A stretch of DNA of 64,000 bases, taken from positions 62,001 to 126,000 of the forward strand of contig DAIPWT010000002.1 in the NCBI GenBank assembly GCA_036783645.1, in the 5' to 3' direction. Source of the stretch: UBA4732 sp002404095. Its GTDB lineage: Bacteria; Planctomycetota; Planctomycetia; Gemmatales; Gemmataceae. The notes under the pieces are model-generated. The model ran no database searches. It was not told the DNA's origin and was given only the letters and a program-made list of their open reading frames with translations. Position 1 is the first letter of the stretch. Each line of letters starts with the position of its first letter. Positions 17,683 to 25,436 of this stretch are shown here, piece after piece. The position numbers were made by a program, and so were the translations under genes.

Positions 17683-17772
17683 AACCTCGCACCTCCCGTT
17701 ATTGCGGTTTCGCTCTTCGTGATTATACAGCGTTCTGTCAGATCAGTCCGGAGTTCCTGAGCTGCAGAACCC

Positions 17773-18282
17773 TCACCCCCCGCACAGCCGCGTAATGTGC
17801 TTCAGCATGTCGCGCACCGACAGCATCCCTAACACCCGGCCGTCCTGCACCACGGGTAGATGCCGATAGCCGCCGCCGTCCATCTTGTGCAGCACGAACG
17901 CCAGCGGGTCGGTCGGCCGCACCGTCTCCGGGTCGGCCGTCATGAATGCGCGCACCGGCCGGGCGGCGTAGTCCGGGTCGGAAGCCGCCTTGGTTAATAA
18001 GTCGCGCTCGCTGAAAATGCCTAGCAGTTGGCCCGCGTCGTCCACGATCAGCAGCGCTCCGACGTTGTTGGCCAGCATTGTACGGATGGCTTCGCCGGCC
18101 GTCGCCGTCGGCGGCAGCGTCACCGCCGGGCGCGGGTTCAGCACAGCCACGCGGTCTTCCAGCAGGCTGCGCTCGACGCGATCCTGCGCCGTCGGCTGGT
18201 CCAGCTGCGTCAGGTCCAGCAGGCAATGACCGCACTGCTCGGCGCCTGGCAGGTTATCGTGAGAACAAACGGGACAAATCAT
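17773..18282 (-). CDS. Zinc-ribbon plus tandem CBS-domain protein
   Basis: A 169-aa protein. CPVC (residues 3-6) and CGHC (17-20) form a compact zinc ribbon at the extreme N-terminus. Two CBS domains follow (about 45-100 and 108-165; GALLIVDDAGQLLGIFSERD and YRHLPVVQDGRVLGMLSVRD are the paired signatures). CBS pairs bind adenosine nucleotides and act as energy-sensing modules. It is the last gene of the minus-strand operon that starts with another CBS protein and contains korA and korB (start 38 bp after the korB stop). A role as a nucleotide-responsive partner of the oxidoreductase is inference. Confidence 0.8.
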   Translation of the reverse strand: MICPVCSHDNLPGAEQCGHCLLDLTQLDQPTAQDRVERSLLEDRVAVLNPRPAVTLPPTATAGEAIRTMLANNVGALLIVDDAGQLLGIFSERDLLTKAASDPDYAARPVRAFMTADPETVRPTDPLAFVLHKMDGGGYRHLPVVQDGRVLGMLSVRDMLKHITRLCGG

Positions 18283-18319
18283 ATTAATCCGTAGTCCGTA
18301 GAGGAAAACCTTCTACTTG

Positions 18320-19339
18320 CTACTCAACGATCCAGGCGTCATCGCCGGTGAACAGCTCTTCGAGCTGGCCGGTGCCTTCCGACCGAATGGCCTCTTCGAT
18401 TTGCCCGTCGAGCAAGTCGCTGTAGGTCGGCCGCTCCACGCAACGCAGTACCCCGACGCATTCCGGCAGATTCGGATACACCATCCGGCTCAGCAGGTGC
18501 GCCAGCGTCGTGTCCGGGTCGCGCTCATCATGCACCAAGAGATCGGCGTGTGATGTGTCGTTGGTCAGCGTCACTGCCTCGGGGTGAAGGCCGCGAAGGC
18601 GGATGCCGCGATTCTGGTCCCGGCCGAAAACCAGCGGCTTGCCGTGTTCCAAATAGACGAGGTTGTCCGCCTTGACGCCCTTTTCGGTCGCGTACTCGAA
18701 CACGCCGTCATTAAAGACTTTACAGTTCTGGTATATCTCCACGAAGGCCGAACCCTTATGCGCCGCCGCCCGTCGCAGCGTCTCGGTTAGATGCTCCACG
18801 TCCACATCAATAGTACGGGCCACAAACGTGGCTTCGGCCGCCACCGCCAGCGTCAACGCCCGTAACGGTTCGTCGATTGAGCCTTGCGGGTTGGCCCGGG
18901 TACGCGTACCGACGCGCGAAGTCGGCGAGTATTGCCCCCGCGTCAACCCCAGCACTTCATTGTTAAAAAGAAGAATTTTGAGGTCGATATTGCGCCGTAA
19001 AGCGTGAATGAGATGATTGCCGCCGATGGACAGGCCGTCGCCGTCGCCGGTGACGACCCAGACGCTCAATTCCGGCCGGGTAAGTTTTAGCCCCGTCGCC
19101 ACGGTCGGCGCTCGGCCGTGGAGGGTTTGGAATCCGTAAGTATTGAGGTAATAAGGCATCCGGCTGGAGCAGCCGACGCCCGATACGAAGACCAGCCGCT
19201 CGCGCGGTATGCCCAGCGTCGCCAGCACCTGCTTCATCACGGCCAGGATGGAGAAGTCGCCGCAACCCGGACACCAGCGCACCTCCTGGTCGCTTGCCAA
19301 GTCTTTCACCGTCAAAGGCAGCGCCGCCACTGAAGCCAT
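18320..19339 (-). CDS. korB: 2-oxoacid:ferredoxin oxidoreductase subunit beta
   Basis: A 339-aa thiamine-diphosphate subunit. WCPGCGDFSIL (residues about 22-32) carries the cysteines of the [4Fe-4S] site. The TPP-binding stretch is VTGDGDGLSIGGNHLIHALR followed by NNEVLGLTRGQ. With KorA it oxidatively decarboxylates a 2-oxoacid (2-oxoglutarate is the best guess) to acyl-CoA and reduces ferredoxin. It begins 8 bp after the korA stop. KorB-type two-subunit architecture (gamma-alpha fusion plus beta, no integral ferredoxin subunit) supports 2-oxoglutarate over pyruvate, but other 2-oxoacids are possible. Confidence 0.9.
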   Translation of the reverse strand: MASVAALPLTVKDLASDQEVRWCPGCGDFSILAVMKQVLATLGIPRERLVFVSGVGCSSRMPYYLNTYGFQTLHGRAPTVATGLKLTRPELSVWVVTGDGDGLSIGGNHLIHALRRNIDLKILLFNNEVLGLTRGQYSPTSRVGTRTRANPQGSIDEPLRALTLAVAAEATFVARTIDVDVEHLTETLRRAAAHKGSAFVEIYQNCKVFNDGVFEYATEKGVKADNLVYLEHGKPLVFGRDQNRGIRLRGLHPEAVTLTNDTSHADLLVHDERDPDTTLAHLLSRMVYPNLPECVGVLRCVERPTYSDLLDGQIEEAIRSEGTGQLEELFTGDDAWIVE

Positions 19340-19347
19340 TCCGCACC

Positions 19348-21198
19348 TTAATTGTCAGTATTTATGACTTGACGAATCTTCTCTTCGATTTCGTGGACGA
19401 GGAATGGCCGGCCTTGCACTTTGTTCAAGCCGACGGCGTCGATCAGGTATTCGGAGCGCAACAGCCGCCGCAATTGGCCCGTATTTAACTCTGGTACAAG
19501 CACTTTCTTATAGCGCCCTAGCACATCGCTCGTGTTGCGCGGCATGGGGTTAAGATAGCGAAAATGGGCGTGCGCCACGCTCAGGCCAGCGGTCTGCGCC
19601 CTCCGCACTGCCGTGGCGATGGCGCCAAACGTGCCGCCCCAGCCGACCACGAGCAAGTCGCCCTCCGTCGGCCCGTCCACGGCCAACTCGGGGATGTCGT
19701 CGGCGATGCGGGCGATCTTCTCCGCGCGGGTGCGTACCATACGCTCGTGATTAAGCGGGTCATAGCTGACGGCGCCAGTGCCGTCTTCCTTCTCCAGACC
19801 GCCGATGCGATGTTCAAGCCCCGGCGCGCCCGGAACGGCCCAAGGCCTTACATGGCGCTCGTCTCGCTGGTACGGTTGGAACGGCGCATCGCCCCCGGCC
19901 GTCGGGCGCCTGACCGGAATGGGCGGCAGATCGGCGGGATCGGGGATGCGCCAGGGTTCGGCGCCGACTGCCAGGCACCCGTCCGACAGCACCAGTACCG
20001 GCGTCATGTGGGCGACCGCCAAGCGCACCGCTTCGTAAACCGTCGCGAAGCAGTCGGCCGGCGACTGCGCGGCTAGCACCGCCGCTGGACATTCGCCGTG
20101 CCGTCCGTATAGCGCCTGAAAGAGGTCCGTTTGCTCCGTCTTCGTCGGCAGACCCAGACTCGGCCCGCCGCGCTGTACGTCGATCACAATGACTGGTAGC
20201 TCCGCCATCACCGCCAATCCGATCGCCTCCGACTTGAGCGATAAGCCGGGGCCGCTCGTTGCCGTCGCGCCGAGGCCGCCGCCAAAGGCGGCGCCGACTG
20301 CCGCCCCCATCGCCGCGATTTCGTCCTCCGCCTGAAAAGTGCGGACGCCATAGCGCTTTAACTCCGCGAGGCGATGCAGTACGTTGGACGCCGGCGCGAT
20401 CGGATAGGCGGCGTACAGCAGCGGCAGCCCGGACGTGCGCGCCGCCGCGACAAGACCCAAAGCGAGCGCTTCGTTCCCTGTGACTGTGCGGTAGCGGCCT
20501 GCCGGCAGGGGCGCATGGGTAACGCGGACGGCGGCCGGCATCGCTTCGGTGGTTTCGCCATAGTGGTAGCCGGCCGTGAGCGCGCGACGGTTGGCCTCCA
20601 AAACGGCCGGATTGCGAGCGAATTTGTCCTTGATCCAGTCAAGCGTCTGCTCAAGCGGCCGCTCGAAAAGCCAGTAGACAAGCCCGAGCGCGAAGAAGTT
20701 TTTACAGCGATCAACTTCTCGCTGACTCAGCAGCGGCGGCGAGCCGGGGTGACGATCGGCGACGGCCTCGCGGTTGAGCGTGGTGATCGGCGCGGCCAAC
20801 AGCCGCCTACCGCGCAAGGAGCCGTCTTGCAAGGGATCGGTGATATACCCGGCCTTGGCAAGCTCGGCGAGATGGAAAGCGTCCCGGTTGACGATGAGGA
20901 TTCCGCCCGAATCGAGGTCTTTCAAATGCGTCTTGAGCGCCGCCGGGTTCATGGCGACGAGAGCGTCAACACGGTCGCCGGCTGTGAGAACCTCGCCGCC
21001 GAACTGAACCTGAAAGCCAGAAACGCCGGCAAGCGAGCCGGCCGGCGCCCGGATCTCCGCGGGGAAGTCGGGGGTGGTCCAGACGGCGTCGCCGCACAGC
21101 ACCGAAGTGCGCGTGAGTTGGGCGCCAATTAATTGGATGCCGTCGCCGGAATCGCCGGCCAGGCGGACGACGACGGAGTTCCGTTCTTGCACGGTCAC
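19348..21198 (-). CDS. korA: 2-oxoacid:ferredoxin oxidoreductase subunit alpha (gamma-alpha fusion)
   Basis: A 616-aa protein with a GTG start preceded by GAGGGAA. Residues about 10-190 are the gamma domain (RLAGDSGDGIQLIGAQL, then FPAEIRAPAG). Residues about 215-480 are the alpha pyrimidine-binding domain (TGNEALALGLVAAART, EDEIAAMGAAVGAAFGG, ATSGPGLSLKSEAIGLAVMA). The C-terminal domain (about 515-600) includes GDLLVVGWGGTFGAIATAV. It pairs with KorB. In aerobic planctomycetes such an enzyme can replace 2-oxoglutarate dehydrogenase in the citric acid cycle. It is translationally close to the upstream CBS gene (15 bp). Confidence 0.9.
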   Translation of the reverse strand: MTVQERNSVVVRLAGDSGDGIQLIGAQLTRTSVLCGDAVWTTPDFPAEIRAPAGSLAGVSGFQVQFGGEVLTAGDRVDALVAMNPAALKTHLKDLDSGGILIVNRDAFHLAELAKAGYITDPLQDGSLRGRRLLAAPITTLNREAVADRHPGSPPLLSQREVDRCKNFFALGLVYWLFERPLEQTLDWIKDKFARNPAVLEANRRALTAGYHYGETTEAMPAAVRVTHAPLPAGRYRTVTGNEALALGLVAAARTSGLPLLYAAYPIAPASNVLHRLAELKRYGVRTFQAEDEIAAMGAAVGAAFGGGLGATATSGPGLSLKSEAIGLAVMAELPVIVIDVQRGGPSLGLPTKTEQTDLFQALYGRHGECPAAVLAAQSPADCFATVYEAVRLAVAHMTPVLVLSDGCLAVGAEPWRIPDPADLPPIPVRRPTAGGDAPFQPYQRDERHVRPWAVPGAPGLEHRIGGLEKEDGTGAVSYDPLNHERMVRTRAEKIARIADDIPELAVDGPTEGDLLVVGWGGTFGAIATAVRRAQTAGLSVAHAHFRYLNPMPRNTSDVLGRYKKVLVPELNTGQLRRLLRSEYLIDAVGLNKVQGRPFLVHEIEEKIRQVINTDN

Positions 21199-21213
21199 AG
21201 GCTTCCCTCGTCG

Positions 21214-21681
21214 TCAAGCCCCCTCCGGCTCCGTCGGGAAGCTGGCAGGGTCCGGCGGCTGGTTGTAGACGGTGGCCGGGAAGTGTTCGGCCAAATAATG
21301 AACGATGCGCTTGACCGACAGCACACCAACGGGTCGGCCCGCCTCATCGATTACGGGTAAATGGCGATATCCGCCCTCTTCCATGCGTCGAATCGCCAGG
21401 CCGATCGGTTCCTTCGGCCCAACGATGACCGGGTCCAAGGTCATACAGTCGGCCACGGCTGTCGTCAGCGGCCGGCCCGCCGCAAGGACGCGGCGCATCA
21501 GGTCGCGCTCGGTGAAAACGCCGAGCAGCCGGTCGTCGCGGCAGACGAGCAGACAGCCGACGCGGCGCTCGCGCATCATACGAACGGCGTCCGCCACCGT
21601 CCGCTCCGGCTCGATCCGCAGGGGGGAAGTCGGGTTCAGGCGCGAGACGCTGTCCACCTTGAGATTGCGCGCCAATTCCAT
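21214..21681 (-). CDS. Tandem CBS-domain protein, first gene of the kor operon
   Basis: A 155-aa protein with two CBS domains (about 15-75 and 82-140): GCLLVCRDDRLLGVFTERDL and YRHLPVIDEAGRPVGVLSVK. It is clearly related to the CBS part of the zinc-ribbon protein at the other end of the operon but lacks the zinc ribbon. It is the promoter-proximal gene of CBS-korA-korB-CBS. Such stand-alone CBS pairs sense AMP/ATP. I infer that one or both regulate the oxidoreductase; binding is not shown by sequence. Confidence 0.82.
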   Translation of the reverse strand: MELARNLKVDSVSRLNPTSPLRIEPERTVADAVRMMRERRVGCLLVCRDDRLLGVFTERDLMRRVLAAGRPLTTAVADCMTLDPVIVGPKEPIGLAIRRMEEGGYRHLPVIDEAGRPVGVLSVKRIVHYLAEHFPATVYNQPPDPASFPTEPEGA

Positions 21682-21946
21682 GATGAAGGATCAACCCGGT
21701 TGCTGTTCGTGAGGGAAAACATTCCGCTTACCGACGGCCTGGGGACGCCGTGGTTCGCGCGGGCGGGATGGTGCAGGCCAGTCGCCCGCCCTCATTTCAT
21801 GCTAGAAACAATCGCCACGAAGAACAGGGGCGGCCTTTGGCTCCCTCCCCCCCTTCGGGGGGGGGGGGGGGGGGGGGCTTATGGTTGCGGAGACAGTACC
21901 CCCACCCCAACCCTCCCCCGCAAGAGGGGGAGGGAGCCGATGCCAG
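21682..21946. other. Intergenic region with 21-G run and G/C-rich inverted repeat
   Basis: No gene is supported here. GGCTCCCTCCCCC (21839-21851) pairs with GGGGGAGGGAGCC (21926-21938), and a second, shorter CCCTCCCCC/GGGGGAGGG hairpin lies at 21911-21934. A homopolymer of 21 G occupies 21857-21877. Long G runs are error-prone in sequencing, so the length is uncertain. The region separates the divergent kor operon and trxA. Confidence 0.7.
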
Positions 21947-21976
21947 TTGTCCGCGGATTTGCCGCGTTCCTATAAT
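21947..21976 (+). promoter_or_regulatory. Sigma70-like promoter of trxA
   Basis: TTGTCC (21947-21952) and a perfect TATAAT (21971-21976) are separated by 18 bp. The predicted start near 21983 gives a 70-nt leader before the thioredoxin ATG at 22053. Confidence 0.6.
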
Positions 21977-22052
21977 GAAGTGAAAGAGAGCCAGCCGATT
22001 TGTGGACGGAAGGGCTGAATCCAAGACATCGCACGAGAAAGGCGGAAGGGAA

Positions 22053-22391
22053 ATGGCGAATGCCAACGTAGTGCAACTGACGGCGGATAACTGGGAAAAA
22101 GAAGTCGTCCAGAGCGACAAGCCTGTGCTTGTGGACTTCTGGGCCGTATGGTGCGGGCCGTGCCGAGCGCTTGGGCCGACCATCGAAAAATTGGCCGACA
22201 AGTACGTCGGCAAGGTCAAAGTCGGCAAACTGAACACCGATGAGGCTCAGGAGATCGCTATCAAATACGGCATTTCCTCCATTCCGATGGTGATGCTGTT
22301 CAAAGGCGGCAGCGACCAGCCCGCGGAAAAGACCGTTGGCCTCAACCCCGAGGCGGTCTACGACAAGATGATCAGTCGCGTCGTTCAGTAA
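22053..22391 (+). CDS. trxA: Thioredoxin
   Basis: A 112-aa classical thioredoxin starting MANANVVQLT, with GGAAGGG just upstream. The redox site WAVWCGPCRALGPTIE contains the WCGPC dithiol, and the cis-Pro motif is GISSIPMVMLF. Length and fold markers are complete. It reduces cytosolic protein disulfides using NADPH through thioredoxin reductase (not in this window). A longer in-frame start at 22002 would lie downstream of the promoter but adds a non-conserved extension, so I reject it. It is followed by a 47-bp-arm palindrome that may end its transcript. Confidence 0.95.
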   Translation: MANANVVQLTADNWEKEVVQSDKPVLVDFWAVWCGPCRALGPTIEKLADKYVGKVKVGKLNTDEAQEIAIKYGISSIPMVMLFKGGSDQPAEKTVGLNPEAVYDKMISRVVQ

Positions 22392-22397
22392 TGCAGT

Positions 22398-22500
22398 GAA
22401 TGCGGAATGAACAAATCGTTTAGCCGCGACCCGAAGGGGAGCGCTCCGTCAACGCGCTCCCCTTCGGGTCGCGGCTAAACGATTTGTTCATTCCGCATTC
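22398..22500. repeat. Long palindrome with 47-bp perfect arms (GTTTAGCCGCGACCC family)
   Basis: The arms run 22398-22444 and 22454-22500 with a 9-nt loop. The core is the dispersed sequence GTTTAGCCGCGACCC... GGGGAGCG also found near 30392, 40377 and 56041. Here the arms extend outward by about 20 bp of GAATGCGGAATGAACAAATC, which is not shared with the other copies. It lies 6 bp after the trxA stop and could terminate that transcript. Confidence 0.85.
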
Positions 22501-22581
22501 CGCATTGTTTGTCAACTTGCGCCGTCCCTTCGGTCGATACAATCCGATGCCTCGGTAGCGGATGCCCGGAGGACGTTTCGC

Positions 22582-24783
22582 ATGGAAGCTCCCGTCAACG
22601 CGCCTTCGCCTGACGCGCCGGTCTTGCCGCCGGCGGAATTGGTCGTCGTCAATGGCCGGTTCAGCGGCGTCCGCCGTCCTCTGGTCGGGCCAATGACGCT
22701 GCTGGGCCGGGCGCCGGGCTGCGAGATACGACTGAACGTCGATGGCGTTCAACCCTTGCACGCCGCGATCGTGTACGGACAAACTGGCTTCTTCCTCCGC
22801 GACCTCGCCGGCAATGGCGACGTCCTCCTCAACGACCAACCGGCCACTCTGGCGTGTGTGCAGCACGGCGACGTGGTCGGCGTCGGCTCCTTCCGCTTCC
22901 GGCTGCACCTGGCGAATCCATCCATCGAAAAGGCTGCGGAAACCGAGCGCGACGCGGTGCGCATCCAAGTCGCCGCCGTCGCCGCCCAACAATCGGCGTT
23001 GAACGAGGAGGAGATGCGCCTGGAACAACGGCGCGTGGCCCTGGAGAAGCAGGAAGAACAACTCGCCGGTCATCTGGAAGAGCGCCGCCGCCGTTTGCTT
23101 CAACTACAAGAGCAGACGCGCCAGGAGCGGGAGGCGTTCCAGACGGCGCGAGCCGCGGCCGTGGAAGAACAAGCCGCGCTGGCGAAGGAACTCCAAGCGA
23201 CGCGCGACGATGTGGCTGCTGTCGGCAATCGCGCCCGCACTGATCGGCAGCATCTCGTTGAGTTGCGCAAACGAATGGTGATGAGCGGCAAACGCCGGGG
23301 TCAGGAGCAAGAGGCCGTCCTTGCCAAGCGTGAAAAAGAGCTGACGGCCCGCGAAGACCGGCTTCAGCGCGGGGCCGAAAAGATGGCGCGGGACCATGCC
23401 AAGATGGTCGAGGACCGGCTGCGTCTCAACGGAGAACTGGAGCTGGGCAAGCGCCAGCTGCGCGAACAGTGGCAAGATTTGGGCGTGGCCCAGCAGCAGT
23501 GGGAAGTGTGTCTCAATCTGGAACACGCCGAGCGCGAAAAACGCAGCCGCGATCTGGACGCGCGCGCTGTCGCGGTAGAAGAGGCGGAACGCACCTGGAG
23601 CGAGCGCGAGCGGTCGGCCCGGCTGATGCTGGCCGACCTGCACCGCGAAAGCGCGGGCCTGGAGTCGCGCATCGGCAATCTGCGCGAAAAGCTGGCACAA
23701 ACTGAGACCGCCGGCCAAGGGTTGCAAGCGCTGCGCGAGGCGCCTGGGCCTCACGTCGCACTCCCGTTGACCGCTGTCGCGGCGCCAATCATGACCGGCG
23801 CCGACCGGACGGTTGTTCTCCAGCGCGTCGCCGGCCGCTTTGCGGACCAGCGCGCTCATCTGCTGGAACAATGGCAAACTTTACTCCGCGTCCAAGACGA
23901 ATGGCGTGGTGAGCGCGAGCAAGCGATGGTCGAGCTGGAAACAGCAGGCCGTTCGTTGCAAGAACAAGACCACCGCCTTCTGACGCACGAGCGGGAACTC
24001 GACGCCGTCGCCACGGAATGGCGGCAACGGCAACTGGCGCTCACCCAGACGCGGCACTCGCTGGAAGGCTGGCAGACACGGCTGACGGCGCGCGAAACAG
24101 CCTGGGAAGGCGAACGGGCCGCGCTGTTGTCCGACGCTAAGGCGCGCGAGGAAGCCGCACACCTGCAATTGCGGCGGCTCAACCATCTGGCTCGGCGCCG
24201 TGAACTCCAGCGCGGCACCGAAGCGGTGGAGCTTACAGCGGCAAGGACGCGCTGCGACGACTTGCGCCAAGCCTACGTCGCTCTGTGGAAGGAATGCCAG
24301 CAGCGCAGGAAAGAACTCGCACGGGAGCAGCGCGATATGGCCGCGCGGACGGTGGCTCTGGAACAGCTACGTCAGGAAGTCGTCGGCGCCGCGCCCAACG
24401 CAGCGGGCGCCGAACGGCGGTTGGAACGGCTGCGTCGGCGGACGGCGGTGCGGATCGAAGCGAGCGAAAGCGACATCGAAATGGCGCGCAAGGACATGGC
24501 GGCGGAGAGCGACCGTCTTGACGAGTTGGCCGAGCGCCTTCAGGGACAGCAAAAGGATTTTGCCGCTCGCCAGGAAGAATTGGTCCGTCAACAAGCGGCA
24601 TGGGAAGAACGCGAGGCGTCCGTCGAGGACGCCGAGCAGCGCCGCCGGCTTGAGTTGCAACGCCTTACCGCCCGGCGCGAGCAGGACGAACGGCAGATCG
24701 CCGTGCTGCGCGACGAAGTGGAGCGCGTGGCTGGTGTGCTGATGAACGAATCCGAGATGGCGCCGGCTAGTCAAGCGGCGTAA
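22582..24783 (+). CDS. FHA-domain long coiled-coil protein
   Basis: A 733-aa protein. Residues about 19-112 form an FHA domain: LLGRAPGCEIRLN (Gly42-Arg43) and LRDLAGNGDVLLNDQPA (Asn). FHA domains bind phosphothreonine. The usual SxxH motif is QPLH here, so the conserved Ser that contacts phosphate is replaced by Gln. From about residue 130 to 715 the chain is almost continuous Ala/Arg/Glu/Gln/Leu coiled coil. No membrane segment or catalytic motif is visible. It may be a scaffold or cytoskeleton-like protein. It lies alone on the plus strand between the palindrome and the convergent truD operon. Confidence 0.78.
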   Translation: MEAPVNAPSPDAPVLPPAELVVVNGRFSGVRRPLVGPMTLLGRAPGCEIRLNVDGVQPLHAAIVYGQTGFFLRDLAGNGDVLLNDQPATLACVQHGDVVGVGSFRFRLHLANPSIEKAAETERDAVRIQVAAVAAQQSALNEEEMRLEQRRVALEKQEEQLAGHLEERRRRLLQLQEQTRQEREAFQTARAAAVEEQAALAKELQATRDDVAAVGNRARTDRQHLVELRKRMVMSGKRRGQEQEAVLAKREKELTAREDRLQRGAEKMARDHAKMVEDRLRLNGELELGKRQLREQWQDLGVAQQQWEVCLNLEHAEREKRSRDLDARAVAVEEAERTWSERERSARLMLADLHRESAGLESRIGNLREKLAQTETAGQGLQALREAPGPHVALPLTAVAAPIMTGADRTVVLQRVAGRFADQRAHLLEQWQTLLRVQDEWRGEREQAMVELETAGRSLQEQDHRLLTHERELDAVATEWRQRQLALTQTRHSLEGWQTRLTARETAWEGERAALLSDAKAREEAAHLQLRRLNHLARRRELQRGTEAVELTAARTRCDDLRQAYVALWKECQQRRKELAREQRDMAARTVALEQLRQEVVGAAPNAAGAERRLERLRRRTAVRIEASESDIEMARKDMAAESDRLDELAERLQGQQKDFAARQEELVRQQAAWEEREASVEDAEQRRRLELQRLTARREQDERQIAVLRDEVERVAGVLMNESEMAPASQAA

Positions 24784-24825
24784 GCGAGATGGAGGCCCGG
24801 TCCGGTGCAGTCTCTTGTTTAGCGG

Positions 24826-25413
24826 CTACCGCCCCGGCGTCTCGACCAAGACGCGCAGCCGATCCGCCAACTCCGCCGGGTAGTACTGGCCCCAACTCCC
24901 GTCGATCAGCCCAACCTCCAGCATATCGCGCAGGTGCGTCCGGTCCTTATCGCGGTAGGCCGTCAGCTTCACCCCAACCAGCGCCCGCAGCCCCAGCACA
25001 CGGAACTCCCCGCCTGCCTCCGATTCCGTCATCTCTGGGTTCGGCAACGCCTCGTCCGGCCGGACCTTCTCCCCGGCGTAGATCAGGTGGATGCCGTCTC
25101 GGACCCGACCCTCCGGGCCGTCCACGAACAGGTCGAGGTCGGCCGCGTGGTGGTACACGAAGCCCACGGCGCTTAGAGCTTCCTTAATCCCATCCAGGTC
25201 CGACCGGCGGACGAGCAGATCGACGTCGCAAGTGTTGCGCACGGCCCCGGGATCAACCTGGGACACCCACAGAGCCACGGCGTGGCCGCCGGCCACAGCG
25301 TAGGGGAGACCGGCCCCTTCCAGGGCGGCAGTCGAACGGAGCAAGCGCTGGCGGACTAACTCCACGGCACGCACCATCCGGTCGAGTGAGAATGGACCTA
25401 GAACAGCTGCCAT
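24826..25413 (-). CDS. Nucleotidyltransferase-fold protein (MNT/AbiEii-like)
   Basis: A 195-aa protein; the ATG at 25413 has AGGAGG 10 nt upstream, so I use it instead of a start 9 codons earlier. The polymerase-beta-like signature is VAGGHAVALW followed by TCDVDLLVRR, giving the G-G and D-x-D elements, with a third acidic residue in LDLFVDGPEG. This family includes minimal nucleotidyltransferases and toxin-like AbiEii relatives. It starts 23 bp after the truD stop and is probably co-transcribed with it. The substrate is unknown. Confidence 0.7.
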   Translation of the reverse strand: MAAVLGPFSLDRMVRAVELVRQRLLRSTAALEGAGLPYAVAGGHAVALWVSQVDPGAVRNTCDVDLLVRRSDLDGIKEALSAVGFVYHHAADLDLFVDGPEGRVRDGIHLIYAGEKVRPDEALPNPEMTESEAGGEFRVLGLRALVGVKLTAYRDKDRTHLRDMLEVGLIDGSWGQYYPAELADRLRVLVETPGR

Positions 25414-25436
25414 TGTACTTTCGCCTCCTGTTAACC

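Noticed and set aside
21839..21938. Possible CRISPR-like or riboswitch structure around the G/C-rich repeats
   Set aside because: There is only one inverted pair plus a homopolymer; no regular direct repeats with spacers and no known aptamer motif.
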